Source of the DNA: Treponema sp.
GTDB taxonomy: Bacteria; Spirochaetota; Spirochaetia; Treponematales; Treponemataceae
Reading direction: 5' to 3'
NCBI GenBank assembly: GCA_016297415.1
Contig: JAEDGQ010000032.1
Span: 1 to 19,566, forward strand
DNA length: 19,566 nucleotides
The position numbers and the translations under genes were made by a program. Every line of letters starts with the position of its first letter. The stretch's first letter is position 1. Shown piece by piece: positions 13,784 through 19,566 of the stretch. A model generated the notes under the pieces. It searched no databases. It had not been told where the DNA came from and was given only the letters and a program-made list of their open reading frames with translations.

Positions 13784-13875
13784 GCGTCAGGGGGCGGAGT
13801 GGCGGCGAAGCCGTTGCGCAGCAATGGAGCCGTAAGGCGGAACCACGCAGCACCCGACGGCGTAAGCCGGGACGC
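13784..13875. repeat. GC-rich ~90-bp repeat, copy B
   Basis: The reverse complement runs from GCGTCCCGGCTTACGCCGTC to CCCCCTGACGC. It matches copy A (9850-9938) at the ends and at CGGCT[CT]CGCCG and ACTCC blocks, while the middle has diverged. It is much richer in GC than the neighbouring genes. It lies only about 12 bp from the S66 peptidase stop, so it would be transcribed as that operon's 3' end before the terminator of copy 3. Confidence 0.72.
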
Positions 13876-13887
13876 CGTAAAACTGAT

Positions 13888-14940
13888 TTATTTATTAAAC
13901 TTGATTGAAATATCGTCGCCTTTTACTTTAACTGTTGCATCTGCACCAATAATTAGAGGCATTACCGGATCAATGTGACCAAAGTCTGCGTCAAAAATAA
14001 CAGGCACTCCAAAATCTTCCAGGATTCCTGTTACTGCGTTGTATTGATTTACACCCATCATTTCCTGACGGAAAGCTGCAAGAGGACGACCAAAAACAAA
14101 ACCAGAGGCATTTTTAAACCAGCCGCACTGCTTCAGATGCCAGAGTGCCCGGCGAATATCCATTGGATTATAGTCACAGCACTCCAGGGTCCAGATTACA
14201 TTTTTGTGATTAAGATTAAAATCCTTTACATTTTCAAAAGGAGTTCCGCTCAGACCGTTAATACAGTCCAGACATCCTCCAAGAATAGTTCCCGAAATTG
14301 TAAGCTGTTCAGAGTCCCCCAGTTTTTTTAAGGTTCCCGGATTTTTTTCGTCAGGAACATAGACTGTAAGTTCCTTTGTATCTGTCAGAATATATGGAGA
14401 TAAAGGATCTTCGCTTTCTACATCCGGATTCTGGAACATTTCGTAACCGTGAACTGTATCTGTCTTTCCTTCAAGAATGTCCCAGACATAGTATTCGGCC
14501 TGTTCCCATGGTTTTCCAAAACCTGGAGCATTTGGTCCATAAAGAGCTGCTGTATTACACAGAGTTACCAGAGGAAAAATAAAGTTTGTGTTGTCGCTGT
14601 ATCCCAAAAACCATTTGGCAGGTGCTGAGCGGAGCATTTCAAAATCAATGTACTGAACAGTTTCGCACATAAGTTCGCCGCCGCCACAACTGAAAACAGC
14701 ATGGATATCCGGGTTCATGTAGTAATACATAAGTTCCTGAGCTGCTGTTGCCGGATGAGTGGAAATACCAAGTCCGTCAGATTTGTAACAGCAGTCACCG
14801 ATTACAACACGGTAGCCTCTGTTCTTAAACTGACGGACAGCTTCTTCAAAGCGGAAAGTATATGGATCTGTTGTAGCTCCAAAACTTGGAGCTACAATTG
14901 CAATTGTATCGCCTGGTTTTAATGGTTCTGGAATTCTCAT
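13888..14940 (-). CDS. S66 family LD-carboxypeptidase-like peptidase
   Basis: A 350-residue serine peptidase of family S66 (LdcA/MccF). These enzymes trim L,D-tetrapeptides of recycled murein in the cytoplasm or cleave peptide-nucleotide antibiotics. The catalytic triad is visible: Ser 115 in GYSDNT, Glu 253 in WTLECCD and His 322 in DADFGHIDP. The N-terminus LKPGDTIAIVAPS and FSCGGGELM are family blocks. Length is normal. Sequence does not decide between murein recycling and MccF-like self-protection; the length of about 350 residues and GYSDNT wording resemble the MccF-like branch. The ATG (14940) directly follows the TAA of the upstream kinase-like gene, so translation is probably coupled. 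It is the last gene of a four-gene operon. Confidence 0.9.
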   Translation of the reverse strand: MRIPEPLKPGDTIAIVAPSFGATTDPYTFRFEEAVRQFKNRGYRVVIGDCCYKSDGLGISTHPATAAQELMYYYMNPDIHAVFSCGGGELMCETVQYIDFEMLRSAPAKWFLGYSDNTNFIFPLVTLCNTAALYGPNAPGFGKPWEQAEYYVWDILEGKTDTVHGYEMFQNPDVESEDPLSPYILTDTKELTVYVPDEKNPGTLKKLGDSEQLTISGTILGGCLDCINGLSGTPFENVKDFNLNHKNVIWTLECCDYNPMDIRRALWHLKQCGWFKNASGFVFGRPLAAFRQEMMGVNQYNAVTGILEDFGVPVIFDADFGHIDPVMPLIIGADATVKVKGDDISIKFNK

Positions 14941-15525
14941 TTACTTTGCAAGTTCCACAATAAGTTTTACACACTGATCAATGTCGATTTTTGAAGTGTT
15001 AAGACAAAGATCGTAAGAACGGCTGTCTCCAAAATCGCTGTTTGTGTAGTAACTGCAGTACTTGTGACGCATTTTGTCTACTTTTTCCATTTCTTTCAGG
15101 ATTTTATCTTCTGATTCGCCCTTCATAAGATTGTTTTTAAGGCGCTGTACACGAAAGTATTTGTCTGCACGGATAAAAATATGAAGGCTGTCGTCAAACT
15201 GACTCAAAATCTGGTTTGCGTTACGGCCTACAATTACACACTTTCCATGTTCTGCGTATCTTTTGATGACAGCTTTCTGTGCTTCAAAAATCTGTTCATT
15301 AAGAGGTGTACTGTAAAAATCAAAAAGAGCCTGTGTAAAACTGTTAAGCAAAGGAGCTTTTTCGTCATTTTTTATTACTTTGCCAACATCCACGTTAATG
15401 TCGCTGGCGGCTTTTATAATGATGCTTTTGTCGTAATATTCGTAACCGAGAGCTTCTGCAACTTTTTTGCCGATTTCTCCACCACCGGCACCAAATTCAC
15501 GGCTGATAGTAATAATCTTTTTCAT
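14941..15525 (-). CDS. Cytidylate kinase-like protein
   Basis: A 194-residue cytosolic P-loop protein of the cytidylate kinase-like family (PF13189). SREFGAGGGEIGKKVAEALG (9-28) is the variant P-loop of this group, and VIVGRNANQIL plus HIFIRADKYFRVQRL are the following family blocks. It lacks the full-length organisation of Cmk, so CMP phosphorylation should not be assumed; the true substrate is unknown. The start has AGGAGG upstream. Stop and the next start are adjacent (TAAATG). It stands between an importer ATPase and the S66 peptidase in one operon, which may hint at a link to an imported compound. Confidence 0.88.
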   Translation of the reverse strand: MKKIITISREFGAGGGEIGKKVAEALGYEYYDKSIIIKAASDINVDVGKVIKNDEKAPLLNSFTQALFDFYSTPLNEQIFEAQKAVIKRYAEHGKCVIVGRNANQILSQFDDSLHIFIRADKYFRVQRLKNNLMKGESEDKILKEMEKVDKMRHKYCSYYTNSDFGDSRSYDLCLNTSKIDIDQCVKLIVELAK

Positions 15526-15547
15526 AAAAACCTCCTTGCTTTATTTT

Positions 15548-16288
15548 TTATAAAACCTGGTCCAGAAAGGCCTTTGTTCTTTCTGTTTTTGGATTAAGAA
15601 GTACTTCTTCTGGTGTTCCTTCTTCAAGAATGTAACCCCCATCCATAAAAATTACACGGTCAGCAACTTCTCTTGCAAATCCCATTTCGTGAGTAACGAC
15701 TACCATTGTCATTCCGGCTTTTGCCAGTTCTTTCATAACAGAGAGAACTTCACCTACCATTTCAGGATCGAGAGCTGAAGTAGGTTCATCAAAGAGAAGA
15801 ATTGCAGGATCCATTGCAAGGGAACGGGCGATTGCAACACGCTGTTTCTGTCCGCCGGAAAGCTGCTGTGGATAAGCTTCGGCTTTTGATTCAAGCCCTA
15901 CTCTTTTTAAAAGCTGCATTCCTTTTTCGTGAGCTTCGTCTTTTGTCATCTTGTTTAATTCGACAGGAGCCAGCATCAGGTTTTCGATTACATTTTTATT
16001 TGCAAAAAGATTAAAATGCTGGAAAACCATACCGATATTTTCACGGACTTTATTAATATTTACAGAAGGATTTGTAATTTCTGTATCGTTTACAACTATT
16101 GTACCTGCAGTTGGAACTTCAAGAAGATTCATACAACGGAGAAATGTAGACTTTCCAGAACCGGATGGTCCGATAATGCAGACAACTTCACCTTCATGAA
16201 CGTCCAGAGAAATGTCTTTTAATACTTCCAGTTTTCCGAATCTTTTATTGAGATTTTCAACGTGAATTTTTATTTTATCGCTCTGCAT
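15548..16288 (-). CDS. Polar amino-acid ABC transporter, ATPase (second system)
   Basis: A 246-residue GlnQ-type ATPase, paralogous to the one at 7366-8124. Motifs are Walker A GPSGSGKS (40-47), Q-loop MVFQHFNLF, signature LSGGQKQR (143-150), Walker B ILLFDEP (163-169) and the switch His in VTHEMGF. All catalytic residues are present. The start overlaps the permease gene by 14 bp, with its GGAG ribosome site inside the permease end, so the two are translationally coupled. The kinase-like gene follows after 22 bp. Confidence 0.95.
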   Translation of the reverse strand: MQSDKIKIHVENLNKRFGKLEVLKDISLDVHEGEVVCIIGPSGSGKSTFLRCMNLLEVPTAGTIVVNDTEITNPSVNINKVRENIGMVFQHFNLFANKNVIENLMLAPVELNKMTKDEAHEKGMQLLKRVGLESKAEAYPQQLSGGQKQRVAIARSLAMDPAILLFDEPTSALDPEMVGEVLSVMKELAKAGMTMVVVTHEMGFAREVADRVIFMDGGYILEEGTPEEVLLNPKTERTKAFLDQVL

Positions 16289-16949
16289 TTTTCTTTAATC
16301 TCCTTTCAATAATTTTTGCTGTTTTGCTTAATGAGACAATTACAACCAGGTACATAAAACCTACGATTGCCCATGTCTGCAGAGACATAAATGTGTTTCC
16401 ACTGATTGTTTTACCCATATTTGTAAGCTCAGGGAAACCGATTACAGAAAGAATAGAAGTATCTTTGAGTGTAATAATAAACTGGTTAATGATAGATGGA
16501 ATCATAACCTTTACAGCCTGGGGGAGAATAATTGTACGCATTGTTGTTGCGTAAGTAAGTCCGAGGGAACGGCCTGCTTCCATCTGTCCTTTATCAATGG
16601 ATTCAATACCTGCACGGAAGATTTCTGCCATGTAAGCACCACAGTTCATGGAAAGGGCAATAATACCTGCCTGTAAAGCTGGAAGACGGAAGTTGTTTAT
16701 TCCGGCAAAACGAAAAGCCTGTGGAATGCCAAAATAAATGAAGTATGCAAGAACAATAAGCGGAACACCGCGAACTGCATCTACATAAACAGATCCGATA
16801 ATGTTAAAAAACTTATTATGGCTTACATTGCACAGGGCAAAAATGAGACCGATAATCATGGCAAAAAGCAGAGCCCACAATGTAAGTTCCAGAGTTTTAC
16901 CAAGAGAGCCAAGAAGCATCAGCCAGTATGTGTTAATAATGGTATTCAA
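16275..16949 (-). CDS. Polar amino-acid ABC transporter, permease (second system)
   Basis: A 224-residue HisM/GlnP-type membrane permease with about five hydrophobic spans. VDAVRGVPLIVLAYFIYFGI and the coupling loop EAGRSLGLTYATTMRTIILP are the family blocks. The start is a TTG (16949-16947) with TGGAG six bases upstream; no in-frame ATG gives a full-length protein, so the TTG is real. It is first in the operon permease, ATPase, kinase-like, S66 peptidase, and no solute-binding protein gene accompanies it. It may share the binding lipoprotein at 8920-9714 or use one encoded elsewhere. Confidence 0.93.
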   Translation of the reverse strand: MNTIINTYWLMLLGSLGKTLELTLWALLFAMIIGLIFALCNVSHNKFFNIIGSVYVDAVRGVPLIVLAYFIYFGIPQAFRFAGINNFRLPALQAGIIALSMNCGAYMAEIFRAGIESIDKGQMEAGRSLGLTYATTMRTIILPQAVKVMIPSIINQFIITLKDTSILSVIGFPELTNMGKTISGNTFMSLQTWAIVGFMYLVVIVSLSKTAKIIERRLKKNAER

Positions 16950-16978
16950 TTTTTACTCCAATTTTTTTTTACAAATCT

Positions 16979-17007
16979 ATTATAAACTGAAAATCTGCAT
17001 TCCTCAA
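16979..17007 (-). promoter_or_regulatory. Promoter of the second transporter operon
   Basis: On the minus strand TTGAGG (17007-17002), exactly 17 bp, perfect TATAAT (16984-16979), 30 bp before the TTG start. It diverges from the diguanylate cyclase gene. Confidence 0.75.
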
Positions 17008-17127
17008 TTGTCTGTTTTGTATAAAATTATTACCGAAAAATCTGTTTGAAATATTTAAATACATCATAAATAATAGATAGTAAGAACTGCCGGAAAAAGG
17101 TAAAAGAAAATAATTTAAAAAAGAATT

Positions 17128-18990
17128 ATGACAAACTTTCCAAAAAAAACAGCCTGGATGACATTAAATCTTGATATTATCAAGGCAAACAGAGATTTTT
17201 TAACATATTTTGAAACCCCTTCGCTGCACTGCAATAACTTTCTTGACTTTGTTATTGAAGAAGAAAAAGCCTTTTTAAAGGGGCTTATTGCATCCGGCCC
17301 TTCTCCACAGAAGTTTTATCATTTTAAGCTACATGAAAATTCCGGCCGTTACAAAAACAATGTACTTAACTTTGTTGTTTTTGAAGAAAAAGGTCAGAAA
17401 CTTCTGGATGTAACAGTTTACGATGTTGAGGATCTTCTTCAGTTCAATTCCCAGAGCATTTCAGAAGAAAGCCGGATTCGTCACGCTTTAAGTACAACAG
17501 ATGAACATCTTTTCTTTTACAGTGATGTAACTAAAAAAATTCAGATTGTTCACTATTTTCAAAACCAGAAAATTACTCTTTACGATGCATATATTGAAGA
17601 ATGGAAAAATGAAATGCTTTCGAAGAATTTCATTTCTCCAGATTCTATTTCCAGCTTTGTTACCTTTGTTACAGATATTAAGGAAATTCCAGGTAATATT
17701 ACTGCAAATCTTGTCTGTTCTATCCGCTCCGGAACAGAAGATGTTCGGGAATCCCTGCGTTTCGTTGGCTGCGGTTTTGTTGACAACTCTACATCAAACA
17801 GCGTTATGTTCAATAACCTTGCTGCATCTGAAGACAGATCCATGGGCATTGGGGACAAAGTAAAAGCCGGCAACTTTGTTGCAGGCCGAATTCTTTCTGA
17901 ATCTTACTCAACTCAGGAAACAAACAGAACTTCTCTGTACAACGATTTGCATGTGGACAGTCTGACTCATATTTATAACAAAAAGACTATCCAGAGTTTT
18001 GGAACAAAACTTATTGCTCCGGACAAAACCGATATAACAGCCCTCATTATTGTGGATCTTGACCACTTTAAGCCTGTAAACGACATTTACGGTCATCTTG
18101 AAGGTGACAAAGTTCTTGAAAAGACAGCTTCTGTCTTAAAAGAAATTACAGGTGATGATGGTTATGTAGGCCGCTTTGGTGGTGACGAATTTATGATGCT
18201 TGTAAAAGGCCTTACATCAGAAGCAATTCTCAGAGGTTTTTTATCGGCTATTCTTACAAATATCCGTGCTTCTTTTGAAGGCAAATACGGTGATATAAAT
18301 GTAACCTGCTCTATCGGATGTGCCATGTTCCCTCAAACAGGTAACACTTTTGAGGAACTTTTCAGAAAGGCAGATTTCTGTCTGTACAGAGCCAAAAATA
18401 AAGGCCGCAACAGATATGTATTCTACAGAGAAGATATGCACAGTGAAGAGTATAAAGAATCCCTTAAAATCAAGAGTACCGGCGGCAAATACGAAGTCCG
18501 TGAATTAACTGAACTCCGTTATATGTCACAGTTCTTAACAAGTCTGCTTCAGGATAACAAAACAGAAGCTTTTGCAACTCTGTTTAATCACATGAAGTCT
18601 ACTTACAATCTTGATGCCATTACACTCTATTCAAGCAAAAACTTTAACCCGGTATATAAACTGGGAGCTGTAATTCCAGACAACCGTCGTATTATTACGT
18701 TCCTCAAACCTGAATACCTTAAATACTACGGCAAATCAAACAGTCTGTGCATCAACTTCTTCTCAAATCTTAAAGAAGATGAACTGAAAAAAGAAATGAT
18801 ACGCCACGATGTAAAATCTTCAATGATCTGTATTTTAGGAACAAAGGAAGACATAAAAGGTGCCATAGTTTTTGACCGTATCGAAAATATGCAGATGTTC
18901 GCCGAATACGAAATAAACTGTATAGAAATGGCAAGTTCAATTCTGAATATGAACGACCAGAAACTAGTCCACGAACTGACCCAGAACTAA
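17128..18990 (+). CDS. Soluble diguanylate cyclase (GGDEF)
   Basis: A 620-residue cytosolic enzyme predicted to make c-di-GMP from two GTP. There are no membrane segments. Residues 1-265 form a sensory region, PAS-like at the start (LDIIKANRDFLTYFE), which I cannot assign further. The GGDEF domain covers about 272-435, with DSLTHIYNK, the metal site VDLDHFKPVND and an intact GGDEF at 351-355. The RxxD inhibitory I-site is absent (TGDDGYVGRF stands there), so product feedback is not expected by that route. Residues 450-605 look like a GAF-type sensor domain placed after the catalytic domain, an uncommon order. The ATG at 17128 lacks a clear ribosome site; Met 11 is an alternative. A weak promoter (TTGAAA at 17046) is possible. 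Confidence 0.92.
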   Translation: MTNFPKKTAWMTLNLDIIKANRDFLTYFETPSLHCNNFLDFVIEEEKAFLKGLIASGPSPQKFYHFKLHENSGRYKNNVLNFVVFEEKGQKLLDVTVYDVEDLLQFNSQSISEESRIRHALSTTDEHLFFYSDVTKKIQIVHYFQNQKITLYDAYIEEWKNEMLSKNFISPDSISSFVTFVTDIKEIPGNITANLVCSIRSGTEDVRESLRFVGCGFVDNSTSNSVMFNNLAASEDRSMGIGDKVKAGNFVAGRILSESYSTQETNRTSLYNDLHVDSLTHIYNKKTIQSFGTKLIAPDKTDITALIIVDLDHFKPVNDIYGHLEGDKVLEKTASVLKEITGDDGYVGRFGGDEFMMLVKGLTSEAILRGFLSAILTNIRASFEGKYGDINVTCSIGCAMFPQTGNTFEELFRKADFCLYRAKNKGRNRYVFYREDMHSEEYKESLKIKSTGGKYEVRELTELRYMSQFLTSLLQDNKTEAFATLFNHMKSTYNLDAITLYSSKNFNPVYKLGAVIPDNRRIITFLKPEYLKYYGKSNSLCINFFSNLKEDELKKEMIRHDVKSSMICILGTKEDIKGAIVFDRIENMQMFAEYEINCIEMASSILNMNDQKLVHELTQN

Positions 18991-18992
18991 AA

Positions 18993-19304
18993 ATGAGAAG
19001 AAAAGCTGGTTTTGACGATTCCCGCGGACAAATCATTTTTTCATTGGGCTAGAATTTTAAAGGATGCACAACCAAAATGTTTTATTCTAGAAAATGTTAA
19101 GAACGTTGCCCAACATTACGCTCTCAACGAGATGGAGTCTTATATGTTCGCAACGGCGAAATTTATCAATTAACAGGTTATGAAGCACTTTTATTACAAG
19201 GTTTTCCTAAAGAATATGCCGATAGAGTAAAAGGGACTGTTTCTGACAGGCATTTACTGATGCAGGCTGTAAATGCAATGACTGTAAATGTTATTTGTGC
19301 ATAA
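18993..19304 (+). pseudogene. Broken C5 cytosine DNA methyltransferase
   Basis: Fragments of one m5C methyltransferase in two frames. First, MRRKAGFDDSRGQIIF (18993 on), the stretch that follows the catalytic PCQ motif. Then, in another frame, ARILKDAQPKCFILENVKNV, with the ENV motif. Then, back in the first frame, RDGVLYVRNGEIYQLTGYEA, LLLQGFPKEYADRV and LLMQAVNAMTVNVI, equal to the motif VIII-X end. The N-terminus with PCQ, most of the middle including the target recognition region, and the frame are lost. QAVNAM replaces the usual QAGN. It begins 2 bp after the diguanylate cyclase stop, suggesting a deletion joint there. It cannot be an active enzyme. Confidence 0.82.
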
Positions 19305-19340
19305 GGAAACAGTTTGAAAGAATTTTTAAGGAAGGGCAAA

Positions 19341-19566
19341 ATGGAGAATTGGCAGATTTGTGAAGCAGAATGTTTACAATACCTAAAAAAGAATTTTTCA
19401 GATTCGAAGTATGATTTTGAGGCAGAAGGAGGTTCTGATTCTACAAAATCTGATATTTTGCTAACAAAAAATGGAATTGCAATTTTCTACATTGAATCAA
19501 AAATGAAACAGGCTCAATGCGGTCAGTTTGTTGCCTTTCCAAATACTGATACAAATTCTTTTGAGT
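19341..19566 (+). CDS. Type II restriction endonuclease, N-terminal part
   Basis: The first 75 residues of a gene that runs off the window. The ATG at 19341 has GGAAGGG upstream, 37 bp after the methyltransferase remnant. The visible part has a helical start and then a PD-(D/E)xK-like nuclease core: Asp 38 in STKSDILLTKNG, strand IAIFYI, and Glu 52-Ser-Lys 54 in IESKMKQAQCGQFVAF. KxxQxGQFVxx after the catalytic Lys is familiar from type II restriction enzymes. Position next to an m5C methyltransferase supports a restriction-modification system. No damage is visible in the part seen; the rest is unknown. Confidence 0.65.
   Translation, partial: MENWQICEAECLQYLKKNFSDSKYDFEAEGGSDSTKSDILLTKNGIAIFYIESKMKQAQCGQFVAFPNTDTNSFE

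Noticed and set aside
18770..19036. Minus-strand 88-codon ORF
   Set aside because: It is a shadow of the diguanylate cyclase end and the methyltransferase remnant.

Overview
The window looks like a low-GC spirochaete chromosome, most likely a host-associated Treponema. The reasons are the AT-rich intergenic DNA, the chemoreceptor, lipoprotein and diguanylate cyclase style of the genes, and a remnant of a DUF1566 (Lcl C-terminal) paralogue family. The genus is inference; there is no rRNA or tRNA in the window to confirm it.

Layout. (1) 1-399: no confident gene. (2) 400-3076, minus strand: a B12-binding-domain radical SAM protein and a PurO-type IMP cyclohydrolase-like protein. (3) 3231-7162, plus strand: a dCache chemoreceptor with a long cytoplasmic N-terminal extension, closely followed by a FAD-dependent dehydrogenase (COG2509 type). 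(4) 7366-9714, minus strand: a complete polar amino-acid ABC importer (binding lipoprotein, permease, ATPase) with a leader hairpin and an intercistronic stem-loop. (5) 9.8-12.2 kb: a gene-poor accessory island with no normal-length gene. It holds dispersed repeats, remnants of a P-type ATPase and a DUF1566 protein, a BrnT/BrnA toxin-antitoxin pair, and two paralogous modules that look like type I toxin-antitoxin loci. Each module has a 29-residue hydrophobic peptide and a convergent antisense RNA promoter. (6) 12212-13018, minus: an orphan MetQ lipoprotein; 13235-13648, plus: a four-helix membrane protein of unknown function. (7) 13888-16949, minus: permease, ATPase, cytidylate-kinase-like protein and S66 peptidase in one tight operon without a binding protein. 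(8) 17128-18990, plus: a soluble diguanylate cyclase. (9) 18993-end: a wrecked C5 cytosine methyltransferase followed by the start of an apparently intact restriction endonuclease gene.

The ordinary genes are nutrient uptake (two polar amino-acid importers and a methionine binding protein), chemotaxis, c-di-GMP signalling and nucleotide metabolism. The accessory material is the more interesting part. A palindromic element with GGGCTGTCC / GGACAGCCC ends occurs three times, each time between genes that point at each other, where it can act as a two-way terminator. A GC-rich repeat of about 90 bp occurs twice, once fused to a copy of the first element. The strongest candidate for an undescribed system is the pair of small-peptide/antisense-RNA modules at 10104-10450 and 11903-12115. 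They share the peptide C-terminus, the position of the terminator hairpin and a near-identical antisense promoter with exactly 17 bp between hexamers.
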